Assembly: GCA_037951165.1 (NCBI GenBank)
Contig: JBBDHG010000116.1
Coordinates: 6,895,001-6,959,000, forward strand
Length of the DNA stretch: 64,000 bases
Direction: 5' to 3'
Source: Lophius americanus
Lineage: Eukaryota; Chordata; Actinopteri; Lophiiformes; Lophiidae
The translations under genes were made by a program, and so were the position numbers. The notes below the pieces were generated by a model. That model was not told the DNA's origin, did not search any database, and worked only from the letters and a program-made list of their open reading frames with translations. Below, piece after piece: positions 23,460-35,400 of the stretch. Numbering within the stretch: the first letter of the stretch is position 1; each line of letters begins with the position of its first letter.

Positions 23460-24660
23460 GTAATGCAGTCCCAGTCAGCTATCACACGGAGTGCTGGCAA
23501 GGACACTCAGATAATCATATACAGAGTCTACAGAGAGTGTCTGCACTCTGGAACAGCAGCTTAATCAAATCTAAAAAGGTTGGATGTAGTACAGGCTAAG
23601 GCACTTAAGATATTTTGTGGGTATTGGGAATGACACCAATCTCCTCTTTGCTGGTAGAAATTGGGGAAAAACCACTGCCAATACAAAGTAGCAATGCGGA
23701 ATATCATTAAACTACGTAAACATCAGGGAGAGCACCCATCAAAAGCAGAGCTTGGTGATACTTGGGAGAATGGGGAAGGGGAAAAAAGAAAGAAAGTTCC
23801 AGTTTTAAAATGAGTAAAGAAGTGGAAAAGTTGGGATTGGGAGAAGAAGGGGTGGCCCCTCAAATACACTGGCCAATAATATCATACCATACCTACACCA
23901 GTAATAGATCTGAGTATATTAGAGAACAGAGCACATGAAAGCTTTACATATCAAGGCATGGTAATAAAAAGGCTAAAAACCAACTGAGGACAGTATTTTC
24001 TGATTTATACATACGGGGTCCGAAATCCCTCAACAGGAAAATCAGGCCCTTCCTATTACATCACAGACATGGGAATTCTGAAGCTGAAGCGAGTCTCTGA
24101 ATGGTTGTCAGTGTATACATCAGAGCTTCTAGCTGTAATATGGGCGCTGCAGTGGGTAGAAGAAGTCAGGCTGAGGAGGGCAGTCATCTGCTTAGTTTCA
24201 GCCTCAGTGTTGATGTCTCTGGAAAAAAAAAAAAAGAAGCTATGGGTCCGACCAGACCTCGTGGTGGAGTTGATGACTCTGTTGTACAGAATGAAAAGAA
24301 AACTGAGACATGGTAAGTTTCTGTGGGTACCTTTGATGTTGAGGTAAGACGGCACTATGGAGAAACATTGATTTGCTTGAATGACAATCGATAATCAACG
24401 AAAACATAACAGCTGAGTGGCAGGAAAATTGAGAAACTGAAAAAAGGGGAGTCATCATTTATTTTCAATCAAAAGAGAGTAAGGGCAGAGTAGTGCTATC
24501 TGGGGAATGATGACAAGACCGAGACTCTGGACTTGAATTGGATGTGGCCAGAGTGGACAAGCGCAAGGATGGATTATGGATTGGTTATGGGATGCGGTCA
24601 TCACGAAGAACACACAGCACGGCTATTCGCCATATTATCGTGTGAAAGAATACAGGCAGT
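23460..24660 (+). mobile_element. LINE remnant with RNase H-like domain
   Basis: Upstream frames give a PISSLLVEIGEKPLPIQ-like segment. At 24060-24350 an open frame reads SELLAVIWALQWVEEVRLRR, then AVICLVSAS, matching the RNase H segment that follows the reverse transcriptase in I-type fish LINEs (usual form ICSDSxSA). The catalytic Asp of that motif is missing here. The 3' part (about 24405-24560) carries the AEWQ..W...KG terminal region. It is dead and ends about 200 nt before mblac1. Confidence 0.65.
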
Positions 24661-24769
24661 CACAGTGAGTAGAACTTCTTAATCCTGCAGATTACTGATC
24701 TTTGACTTCATCTGCTATGGGATTACAATTTATGAATTGGCACACCCCAAACTGCAGCCTAACCCCGAC

Positions 24770-24842
24770 CGGCAGGAGGCAGCAAAGCATCCTGCCTGCC
24801 GGAAATCAATACGCAGTAGAAGAAGAACGCTTCCGGTGGGCG
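24770..24842 (+). promoter_or_regulatory. Probable mblac1 core promoter / 5' UTR
   Basis: Two ETS-type sites flank this short GC-rich stretch: GCCGGAAAT at about 24798-24806 and CTTCCGG at about 24830-24836, just before the ATG. This is a typical TATA-less arrangement, but no start site is proven. Confidence 0.4.
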
Positions 24843-26679
24843 ATGACAGAATTAAACAGTGCACATGTATTGGAACAGGTTCGAACTTTTCCTCTATCAG
24901 AGTCTGAGCTCGATTTTCCCGGCGAACCGTACTCCGTGTCCGTCCTCAAAGTCGGTTACTGTATCCTCAAGCATGACGGGACCTTTAAAGCCGACGGAAC
25001 CATCACCCTCGTTACTGGACCCAGGACTATTTTGGTGGACACCGGTGGACCGTGGGATCGAGAATTTCTTCAGAGGACGCTGAAGGAGAGGGGTTTAGAA
25101 CCGGGAGACGTTGACTTCGTCGTGGGAACTCACGGACATTCAGACCACGTGGGGAACCTGAGCCTTTTTCCTACCGCAGTAATGATAGTAGGGTATGACG
25201 TCAGCGAAGGGGACACATACCGACCCAATCGGCTGGCGGAGGGACTAGCCTATGTCATCGATGAGCATGTAAGTGAGTGCTGAAGGCCGATCGGCAAAAC
25301 AAATAAGCTTGCTTCAGGTGTGTCTGTCTAGGAAAGAAGGACGACGTGAGATTCCGTCCATGTCTGACACGGGATCGTGTAGCCCTACATAAATCTCGCC
25401 TGCAGTTTTGCGTGATGAAAGACACATTTGCGTTTTATTAAGGTCAATCTATGTGCAACTTTGGAGACGTTACAGATGTGGGCTAAATTGAGCAGTTACA
25501 CCGATAATTACTGTCAGCAGTGTCAGAGTTCAAGGAAAACAGGACAAATGTCTACAGAAGAGCAAGAAATAAGTAGACGGAACATTTTGAAACTTCTCAT
25601 TCTCTTAAAGGCTGCCATGGAACATTTTCAAATGTCACATCCACATAGATCTTAGTACGAGGAAGAACTGGATTGACTTTGGGAAAGGTTGGTTTATATA
25701 TTTTCGGCGCTAGGGGGATCTTTATTTCCAAAGGCTTTCGGGCCATAAGTTCTCAATTGCTGGTCTGATGTAGTCCAGATTCAGTGAATATGAATCGATC
25801 GAGGGGTTCTGTTTTGTAAATATCATATTTATATACATATATACCTGCATAGACTTTGTTCAAAGAAAAACTGTATTGATCGTAGGAAAGATCAGTTGTA
25901 TAGTGCAGACACGGGGGAGCTTAATCTTAAAGTTTTTGGGTCATAAATTCTCAACTACTGGTCTGATTTAGTCCTAATGTGATGCATATGAATTGACTTG
26001 AGGAGTTCTGTCGTGTATATATCATCGTTCATTCCAATAGTTTATATTTTACTTAAGCCATTTGGAGCGGTGAAATTGCATTTTGGCAAAATAAGACAAG
26101 TTCTAAAGGGATATATAGTGTTGTAAACACATAATATTCTACACGGAGATCTGTGCTCTCTGAGTGCTTTCTGTAGTTTTTCATGCTGATGGTTGTCGTC
26201 ATTATTATTATCAGGATGTGGCTTCAGCAGCTAAGCCACGTCTGGCACTGGCGCTGGATTACAACTGCCTCTATCAACGTTGCTTGCAGCTTTAATCCTT
26301 CTTGCCTTTTCGTGGAAGTGGGATTACTTCTAATATTTACAACTTGAACAATTGTGTGGTTCTTGTCCATTTTCTATTTCTTCAGTTTTGATATTTCCCA
26401 TGACGCTTTTAATTTTTTACACTCTCCTTTTTCCAACAGATATCTATAGTCCCAAGTCCAGGCCACACAGGACAAGACGTAAGCCTTAAGGTGAAGGGAA
26501 CATCAGCTGGAACCGTGCTTGTTGCAGGGGACTTATTTGAATGTTGCTCCGATGAGGACAGCTGGCGGGATCTGAGTATGAACCCTGCAGTACAGGAGGT
26601 CAGCAGACAGGAGGCACTACGCACAGCAGATGTCATAATTCCTGGACATGGACTGCCGTTTAGACTCCTCAAGAGCTGA
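24843..26679 (+). CDS. mblac1: Metallo-beta-lactamase domain-containing protein 1, two coding exons
   Basis: Exons are 24843-25268 and 26440-26679 (426 + 240 nt, 221 aa). The junction GAGCAT|GTAAGTG to TTCCAACAG|ATATC keeps frame. Residues 62-70 (TILVDTGGP) and the HxHxDH motif (H97, H99, D101, H102) are followed by H151 (SPGHTGQD), D173 (VAGDLFE) and H212 (IIPGHG), so every metal ligand of the fold is present. Human MBLAC1 (266 aa) has been reported as a nuclease acting on histone pre-mRNA 3' ends. The Met at 24843 is preferred over the in-frame ATG at 24702 because the extra 47 residues look like translated leader and have no family counterpart. The intron contains two diverged copies of a repeat. 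Confidence 0.92.
25640..26060 (+). repeat. Two diverged direct copies of a ~200-bp repeat
   Basis: Copy 1 (about 25655-25850) and copy 2 (about 25860-26045) share, in order, a GGAAAG-TTG block, a GGGCCATAA-TTCTCAA block, CTGGTCTGAT-TAGTCC, GAATATGAAT-GA and GAGG-GTTCTGT. They lie in the single mblac1 intron. Confidence 0.6.
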
Positions 26680-27419
26680 CGAATCAGCCCTAGAGATCGG
26701 TATTATTTAAACTGTACAGTGGAAGAGAACAAAAAAGCAACCTCAAACTTCCTTTCTTTTTGTAAATGACTCTTCTGCAACAAAATGACAAATGTGGTTT
26801 TATAAATGTCAAACCAGAGTATTATTGTGAAAAGCTATTTGGTGCAATGTACAGTAAAAACAGTTTTTTTCATCAATATTTCATTCAGGCTCCTCTCACT
26901 GAGAAAACCATAACTCTTGGATAAAGTTGCTGCACCACGAGACACAATCACTGCAGTCATATGATGGCTACCGGGGAGTTTAGGCCCCGTCCATCACTGC
27001 AGCCTTTAGTGTGCGTCTTTTATTTAACGCTAGCGAGAGCTACAGGGGTGTATATGGTGTGTTATATGAAATACTAAAAAATAATCGTCATTTAGACCTC
27101 GTCATTGATTATAAACATTTTTCAAGGGCCTCCGATTGAACAACTTTTACGTTGCTGGTCACTCTAGTCTTGCTGCAAGGTGGAGGGAAGGTCCATTAAA
27201 TACAAGCTTGTGGGGGTTTTCTTTTCTGTGTAATAATTATTTATAGGATTGAAATAAGGTGATTCCGACAGCTTTAAAAAAACTTTTTAAATACAATTCA
27301 TTCAATGTTAAAAATACTCTTATAATACAGAAGCTTGAAAAGCAGTTGATTTTAAGTGCATGCCAACAACAATTAGGTAACGGCCATGCAGCAGATGGTA
27401 GCTGAAAGAAAGTCAAATG

Positions 27420-27800
27420 TTATGTGGAGGCTTTGGGCACAATTTGTTTTTGTTTTCCTGGGAGTAGGGAGGAGGTGAGATAACCTGGAGAGGTGGAGGT
27501 ATGTGCTGGAGAGAAGAGGAGTGAAGATCAGTTGCAGCAAGATAGAATACTTGTGTGTGAATGAAAGGGACAGGTGGAACAGTGAGGATTAAAGCAGTAA
27601 AGGTGAAGACGTAATGTAGTAATTTTAAGTTCATGTGATCTGTAGCTAATTAAACTTTGGTCGACATCCTGCAGCCTGCCATGTGTGCAGTATGCAGTAA
27701 AATGGCCGCGACTCGAACACAAATGAGGGAATAGGTAGAATCGGGAGGGTTGTGTCAGGAAGGGAGTCCGACTTAAAACCTTTGCCAAATTAATATGAGT
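27420..27800 (+). mobile_element. LINE family A fragment and 3' tail
   Basis: It reads LERWRYVLERRGVKISCSK then IEYLCVNERD, the segment that follows the FADD motif in family A. A GGGTTGTGTCAGGAAGGGA / CTTAAAACCTTTGCCAAATT tail is joined after an internal deletion. It lies about 0.75 kb downstream of mblac1. Confidence 0.7.
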
Positions 27801-28688
27801 AGGTGAAAACTGTTTAGAGCAACAGCCAGTGTAGGAAAAAGATGAATAAAAAAATGATGAAAAAATGTCTGTTTAAAAAAAGGTAAGCTTAAATTCAATT
27901 GCTTCGGTATCAGAGAGAGAAAAATGACTCATGCAACACGTATAAAGAACATATGTTTCACTATGCAGCATAGTTTAAATGACACATGAGGTACAATTCT
28001 ATTTAAGTAGGATTAAATCAGCTTTGAACGTTTCAAACTAGAAAAATCCCTCAGACCAAAACCTGCCTCTTGAATTTGAAAATCCTTTTGTCCAGTTAGA
28101 ATATGGTTTTGTATGGATTATGTAGTCCATAGGTTTACATAATTTGACGCGTGTTGTGTCATTTCCTGTTCCTCTCCAATAAAACATCAACGGAACAAAG
28201 GCATCAATGAAGGGCACAGAATACAACATCCAGGTTCCAAATGGCTTATTTATTATTTTATTTTGTTTTATTTTTAAATGCTATGAAAACTAATAACATC
28301 ATCAAAATGTAATCACATCTAGGACAAATCCCCCCTTTGTTACACTGAATGATATTGATGAAGGGCCAAAGTTGGGACTAAAGTTATTTTATATTTTAGT
28401 TTTTTAAATATTTTTTAGATACGGTGCTTCACCCATTTTTCTATATTTACTAAAAACACTAACATAACTATGCCATTGGTGTTCATTTATATTTTTAGGA
28501 TGAATTTCTACATGCTGAAAAGCTATTGAAAATGAAACCTGACTCTAGAGGTATTTCAACTGCGGGATAAACTCACTCTGTCACTGCAAGATCAAAGGTC
28601 CCAGAAGAGCTGTGACACGAAGGCTCCATTCCCAGTAAACTGGCCTTGGGCTCTTAAAAAAAGATTATATTTTATATTAAGCACGTAA

Positions 28689-28693
<5 letters not shown>

Positions 28694-28724
<31 letters not shown>
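28694..28724. repeat. (TA)n microsatellite
   Basis: About 15 uninterrupted TA units. Confidence 0.95.
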
Positions 28725-28729
<5 letters not shown>

Positions 28730-29129
28730 CTCAAGTTAAAAACTACATTTTCGTGAATAATTTGAAAATTTTCGTGGATATAGTCGACATCTCATTTTGT
28801 TCTTATGAAAAAAAAATATATATTTTTTATAGTCCCATATGCCTCTTTTTCTTCCCAAATGATTTTTAGAGGGGAAAAAGTTTCTTCATTGTTTTTTCAT
28901 AACTTCAGTTTTTAAAAGAACCAGTGTTCATGTTCTCCATTAAGGCTATTTAACAAATCTGGCAGCTCAACATGGTGGCCTCCATGGAAGAAGACTTGTT
29001 ACCTCTGGAGATTTGAACGGCTTTATCCAAACTACGGGAAATGGTAACGTTTCTAGTCTGCTTGACCCGAAGCACTTTTCAACACAAACCCCTGTGGATT
29101 AGATGTTAGAGGCTGCCATGCAAGGTCTC

Positions 29130-29460
29130 ACCTGCTCACCAGGAGCGGTAACCATTCACGCCATCATTCACACACGAATGGAACAACCATTGCGTGCAAC
29201 CCGGGGTTCAGTTTCCTGCTCAAGGACACTTTGACATTTCGACTGATCGACCGTTGTCCAACTTAATGAAACTATGTATCCACCCATCCATCCATTTTTC
29301 TCCACTTATCCAGGGTCCAGTCGCAGTGATAAAAGCCTAACAAGGGCATTCTGGACGTCCCTCTCCCAAGCAACAGTCATCCTGGGGGATCCTCAAGCTT
29401 TGCCAGCGCAGATGAGATATGTAGACCCTTCAGCATGTTCTGGGTCACGCTCTTTCCAAA
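29130..29460 (-). repeat. Antisense SINE-body fragment followed by antisense LINE 3' end
   Basis: 29155-29250 is the reverse complement of a fish repeat body containing GTGTCCTTGAGCAGGAAACT. From 29280 the string CCACCCATCCATCCATTTTT then CTCCACTTATCCAGGG begins an antisense LINE 3' end, whose coding side includes GGACGTCC and GATCCTCAAG blocks. Confidence 0.5.
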
Positions 29461-29584
29461 AATAATAAAGAAATATTTTTATTTTCAGTTGATTATACAC
29501 TAAAAACACGTTGATTAATATTATATTCCATTTATTCCATTACACACGGCACTATTAATGTTTGTTTCTGGGGGGAAGCAAATG

Positions 29585-29690
29585 CGTGTAGAACCCGGAA
29601 GTTATTCGGATTTTTCTTCCAAAATGGAGGCGTCCTGGGAGAGAGGTTTCTGAAGGAGACTAATTTCCTTTACAGCATAAATGGTTGGTA
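29585..29690 (+). promoter_or_regulatory. Candidate upstream promoter, possibly for ecsit
   Basis: ACCCGGAAGT (29593-29602) is a strong ETS-type site, and CAAAATGGAGGCG just downstream resembles a YY1-type element. Both are typical of TATA-less housekeeping promoters. It lies 2.5 kb upstream of the first ecsit coding exon, which itself opens with a good splice acceptor, so a noncoding first exon is expected upstream. No convincing donor was found here. Confidence 0.35.
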
Positions 29691-30264
29691 TTCATTAAAG
29701 TATATCTATCTATATATTTAAATATACATCTATGTCTGATCTGTAAATACGACTCGTATAATTGAAAATTTTAATTGAATTCCCCGCGTGTTTGAGTTTC
29801 TGATAATGTCACGTTGAAGATTATCACATAATCAGCATGGTGACATAAGAATCACAAATTGTTTGAATATTATATAGGAAAAGTTCACTGTACAGATGTA
29901 TTCTTGATTATTTATCTCATTAAGTGACTCCTTTCTAGCTTGATATTTTTCCAACTTACAATAATATTAAACCCATTTAAAAGTTCTAACACTTTAATCA
30001 CACACATTGATCCAGTTCAAACAACATTTTTCTCCTAAGACATGTCTATGTATTCGATAACTTAAAATAAACACTGGTTTTTGTTGTGCACAGCAGAAAG
30101 GACATTTTCTGGATACTTTGTCAGGTTTTGTATTTAGGGAAGGAAAGAAAATGTGCCATAATAAGTGAATAAATGTAAACAAACAGAAGAATAAAGGAAT
30201 ATCCAGTGCTTTAAAAAAATGAAGGGAACAGAGTGAGTGTGAGTAGTTGTTTCTCTCAATGTGT

Positions 30265-30375
30265 CAACCCTGTGATGAATTGGCGACTCGTCTTGGATGT
30301 ACCCCGCCTCTCGCTTTCTGTTTGCTGGTATAGGCTCCAGCCCCCGCAAACCTGAACAGGATAAGTGGTGTGAAG
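30265..30375 (+). repeat. Teleost repeat tail fragment
   Basis: TGTACCCCGCCTCTCGC then ATAGGCTCCAGCCCCCGCAA and ACAGGATAAG, the tail of the family seen complete at 34890-35255. Confidence 0.7.
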
Positions 30376-30459
30376 AATGAACGAATGAAATTCGAAGATT
30401 GGATTTCACTGAACGAAAAATTCAAGTTGAACATTTTTATTGATATGCATTGTGTAATT

Positions 30460-30990
30460 TGTTGAGAAAAAAATGACCTAAGAACGGTCAATGGAAACTA
30501 AAATCATGAACTCAACCAGGACTGGATTCTAAATCAAATTGAAATAACGGGCTGATTCAACTTGAGCGAATTGTATCACTACAACTCAAAATGTGTCAAA
30601 ACTGTGGGATCGGCCTGCAAGTATCTGTTTGCACTAGTGACAACATCTGGGCATGCTCCTGACCAGACAGAGGGTGTCAATGGCGTCAGTACTTTTGTCA
30701 TCCAGGAACACACTCTGGTCACATGACAGCAGGCATTGCACCAGTGTAAGGTCTGATAATGGGCCTGGTACCAAAATCCTGGTACCAAACAGCAGTCGGG
30801 GTACCATTGGCTAGCTCATGGAGGTCAATGTGATCCTCCCTGGAAACGTCCTCCCCAGACCATCACTTATCTACCGTCATCCAGTCCTACTAGATGATAT
30901 TTCAGGCAGCATATCTTTCACTACGCCATCTATATAGTCTTTAACATCCGTCACATTTGCTCAATGTTAACCTGTGTTCATCTGAAGAGA
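30460..30990 (-). pseudogene. Tc1/mariner transposase C-terminal remnant
   Basis: On the minus strand the frames give SSDEHRLTLSKCDG (the first catalytic Asp region, usual form FTDESRFTLS), then VMVWGG, then a damaged block near the second Asp, and DDKSTD-type sequence at the C-terminal side. It ends in TCTCAACAAA. The end block at 30461-30505 closely resembles 61765-61810, so both come from one family. Several stops make it nonfunctional. It abuts a hAT remnant. Confidence 0.7.
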
Positions 30991-30999
30991 AGCCCCCCC

Positions 31000-31810
31000 C
31001 CCCCTTCCTACCATTACTTGGGTACCCTCTGTAGTAACTAGAGGCCACCTGTTTCAGATTAATGTCCCTCTTTATCAGCATCTCCTTTTTGGCTTCATAT
31101 ATGTCCTCTCCTCTTGGGTTTAACACCACTTGAGACACACACAACAGGTCCTCACACATCTCTTTCTTCTCTTTGTGAACAAATCTCACGTGAACCTGAA
31201 ACTGGGCTTCATCCGTTACATCTGTAGACTCATCAATGGCTTAAGATACGCATACTGACCTCTGAATAGCTGCATCAAGCTGTAAGGTACATCATCTGCT
31301 AATGTTTCAGATATTCTGGTAGTCGGTGTAGCTGACATTGGGATTCGCTGGATTTTGTCACACAATTCGTCTTTTTGTTTACCTTCGGGTAATGTCTCGG
31401 CAGCGGCGTTCAAGCATTCCTTCACAACTGTCCCGTCACTGAATGGTTTTGTTTTTTAATATGTTGCCCAAATATCCATGCAATCTGCAGCGAACATTCA
31501 TTTGCACGTTGCTGGGCTGTAAATGAATGTGTGATGAGTCGGGTGGATCTGTCATACTGGGCTTTCTGCTCGGTTATTTTGCGTGCTCTCACTTTGGACT
31601 TCTGTGATTATGTTTCCTCAAAGGATCTATGTTTGCTCCCGTAGTGACGCCTAATATTCCCTTTTGATCAACGCCCTGGTTTCACAACATATGAGACACA
31701 AAGGTTTGGTACTGGCTGGCGGAAGAATGAACATATATTGGTTCGTCCACCAACTTTAAACGTTCTGTTTTCTGAATCAACTTTCATTACTTTCGAGCAA
31801 ACCATGTCTT
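31000..31810 (-). pseudogene. hAT-superfamily transposase fossil (DUF4371 / GTF2IRD2-like)
   Basis: From the 5' end on the minus strand: a start near 31803 (MVCSKVMKVDSENRTFKV), a finger-like part (C-V-S-Y then RHYGSKHRSF), then ITEQKAQYDRSTRLITHSF. After a frameshift comes VKECLNAAAETLPEGKQ-like sequence, ISETLADDV, and MRFVHKEKKEMCEDLLC followed by GEDIYEAKKEMLI. This order matches the DUF4371 region of hAT-derived proteins such as GTF2IRD2. Frameshifts and stops show it is dead. It ends at a C10 tract (30993-31002) against the Tc1 remnant. Confidence 0.65.
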
Positions 31811-32139
31811 CTAATTCCCACATCGCTCTTCCTGTAAACAATCAATTTGATTGGCCGGTGTGAGTGACGCTATGAACATAACTGGCGGGTGAAAACATAA
31901 CTTCCCTACTGGTTTACTAAGTTGACAAATAGACATTAACAACACATTACTTCTGTTTCTTTAAGGTTTTCTTTCTTTCTCCAGTCATCATCAGGGTGTT
32001 TCCAACAGGAATAGGATAGACTTACCAAAGTCTGTAGAATTCTCCATAAAAACAACAGGTTCATTAAAAGAATATGGTCCATCTCATGGTCTCTCCCTCT
32101 GCTGGTCTGTTTCCTGAAGGTCGGGGTAATGGCTTTACC

Positions 32140-32346
32140 ATGAGGTGTGTCCGCTGGGTGCTCCAGCCCCAGTGTCTCAGACTGGTGGGCCGGTCAGGCG
32201 GGTCTGCTGGCCAGTATAGCGGCCTACTCCAGTCAGCCGCTTCCCGTCAAGCCAGTATATTACGTAATACCCCAAAACAGGTATATTTCAGTACACAGAC
32301 ACACACACACACACACACTAGACACACATTATGTGTGTGTATGTAT

Positions 32347-32411
<65 letters not shown>

Positions 32412-35400
32412 CAAAGAGATTTCTCACAGTCACATAACCCTGGAGATAGAACACATCACTGGGTTTTCCCCATGCTCCTCAATCTTGTACTTGAGAGAGT
32501 ATCCTTAGTTGTTAGTTGTTATCCCACTGTTGCCTGTCCACAAGAAACTCTTCTATACATCTGATGAGATATGCATAACACCGTATTTCAAGTTTTCTGT
32601 ATCGTATAGGCATGAAGGCTGGGAAGTTCCCAAATGATATTATAGTATTATCATATTTTTATTTCATTATATTGACCGTTGTTAATGTTAAAGCTGGTGA
32701 ATAGGAAACCCAGAATCAGCACCAGTTCTTGGATCTACCTAAAAATGTAACAGATTTTTCCTTGGCCCTAATATCCACCCCCTCGCAAAACAATTCATCA
32801 TGTCAGCTAACAAGCTTAGAGGATCAAATAACTTTCTCCATCTCTCTTGTGGAGGAAATAATGCTTTTGGGTACTAAAATAAACTCAGGTGAACAGAATG
32901 TTTGAAGTGTTAATGAAAATCAGAGCATCTTGTAAACAAAATAAATTATCCCTTGTAGGTCTTGACACATTTCCATGGAAGACCAGCAAGTACCAATAGT
33001 CAACCGGCTCCCCCAGACTTCACCAAAAACAATGACCAGAAGAAGGACAGGTCTCTGCTCACCCACGACTTTCTCTTCGAGCATGTGAGCAAAGACGCCA
33101 AAACCAAGGCCACATTCCACAAAGTCGTGGACATCTTCATCAAGAGAGATGTGAGGCGGCGTGGCCATGTGGAATTCATCTACTCAGCTCTGAAGAAGAT
33201 GCCAGAGTTTGGCGTGGAGAAAGATCTGTCCGTCTACAATAAACTGCTGGATGTTTTTCCCAAAGAGGTGTTTGTGCCCAGAAACTTCATCCAGAGAATG
33301 TTCAACCATTATCCACGCCAGCAGGAGTGTGGAGTGCAGTTACTGGAACAGATGGAGAACTATGGTGGGTGTCCCTTACAGGCCATTCTGGTCATACAAA
33401 TCCCAAACATGTGAACAAACTGGATGGTCACCAGGTGCTCCTTTGTAACAGGTAAAAGAACAGACAGAAATTTGATTTGTAGAGCGCTTTTTAAAAAAAC
33501 TCAAAAACGCTTAACAGGTACAGAGTAAATGGAAAACAACATGTTAAAACAGGTGTTAATATCAAATATCAAAATACAAACGGCTCAAACAAAATAACAA
33601 GAAATAAAAGATCAAAAAAATAGTATTAAACATTAAAATCACATTTGAACTGGTGAGTCTTCATTAGGGATGAAGATGAAGGGGTCAGTGTAAGACTTCT
33701 GCATCTTGACATTGAAATTTATAACGGGTTATTCGTACAATAAAACGACAGAGCCATGGATTGTTAAGTTTTATGAAAAAGTATTGGGCCCTTCCTGATT
33801 TCTTCTATTGTTGGGTTATCTCATACTTAACCGTATTAGATCTTCAAACTACATTTAACATTACAAATAGAAAATGTGGAAACACAAAGTGCCAATTTTT
33901 GAATAATCTCTTTATTTAATAAGGAAAAAAGGATAATATCTTAATCAACAATGTGAAAAGTATTTGTCGGCTCAGCTTCACTAGTTGTGTCACCCGTAGC
34001 AGAAATAACTGCACTTTACATGTCAGCAAGGAAATAAGATGGCAATAGTGGGGTAATAGTGACAAAATAAAGAAGTAATACATATGTAATAACATGTAAT
34101 TACCAAAACAACTCACCACTACCTTGGTAATAACAATGGGTATATATGGGTAATATTTCAAAGAAATGTATGTTACATGGCAATAATGGCACAAAAACTA
34201 AGTGTTATAATGAGGATATCGTTTTATTGTGGAAACGAGGTAAAACCATTTGGTAAAAGTAAAGTAATACTATATTGTTAATGTAATTTGTCAACAATTC
34301 AATGGACAAAATCTGTAATATCGTGATTAAATAAACGGTAATATGGTGAAATTAATATTTTAATAACGATAATGAGGTATGAGGTAATATTTGTCCGATC
34401 ACCCATGGTGCTGAGCTTAGTCCGGGGAAGGAAGAGGCGGTTTGAATTGGTAGAACGGAGGGACCTCTCGTCCCAACAATTATAGTCCAGCTATATAAGA
34501 GGCAATTTTTCTGGTAAAGTGCAGAATTAATGTTTACTCAAATATAGCGAGTCCCTCGGAGGTCGTAAAGCCCCAAACATTACACTGCCGTACTCTACTC
34601 AAAATATTCTATATTATGTTTATAAATTATTAAATTTACATATATTTTAATTTCTGGATGTTCTCCTGTGTTTGTGTGGGTGTGAATATTTTTTATTGGC
34701 TGATGAGTAGGAAAGATGAACTACTTGGAATACAGACGCTTTCTATTATTTGGTGTTAACCAAGCAGTGCATTTCTCAAAAAAGTACATTATACATATGA
34801 AGATATACTGCTTTGATCTTTGATCATAAGTAAACAGTCCCTGATTTTTGGACTATTAATTAGACAAAAAGCTATTTTCAGTGATTAACTTGAGCTATGG
34901 CGGCACAGTGGCGCACGGGGCCTCTTGCTGTGAGGCGAGAGGCCCTCACAGCAAGAGGCCCCGTACCGGGTTCAAATCCACGTCCGCCGGCCTTTCTGTG
35001 CGGAGTTTGCGTTTTGTCTGCGTTTCTGCGTGGGAACTCTCCGGGAACTCTGGCTTCCAGCTCCGGTAACTTCATCCCACAGTCCAAAAACATGCAATAT
35101 CGGTGAATTAGTGCGACTAAAATTGCCCGTAGAAGTAAGTGTGAGTGGTTATATACTGTGATGAACTCACGTCTGGTCCTGGGTGTACCCCGCGTCTTGC
35201 CCGATGTCAGCTGGGATAGGCTCCAGCCCCCATGAACAGGATGAGCGGTTGATAATGATTTTAATCATGATCAAATCTCCTGAGGAGTTTCCTACTTTAA
35301 CAGACCTCTTAATACTTTATCATTGCTATATAAGTATGTGTTAAGTAGATGCATTTAATAATATTCTTGATTTCTCCTTTTTTTTAATAAAAGCACCACA

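Noticed and set aside
24702..24842. Upstream in-frame ATG for mblac1
   Set aside because: It would add 47 residues with no counterpart in the family, and the segment has promoter-like ETS sites.
32074..32508. 144-codon ORF continuing past ecsit exon 1
   Set aside because: Only 32140-32280 is coding. The rest reads through the donor into microsatellite DNA.
34890..34990. Possible tRNA gene because of a GGTTCAAATCC-like B box
   Set aside because: It has no cloverleaf and no proper A box. It is the head of a dispersed repeat with an inverted insertion.
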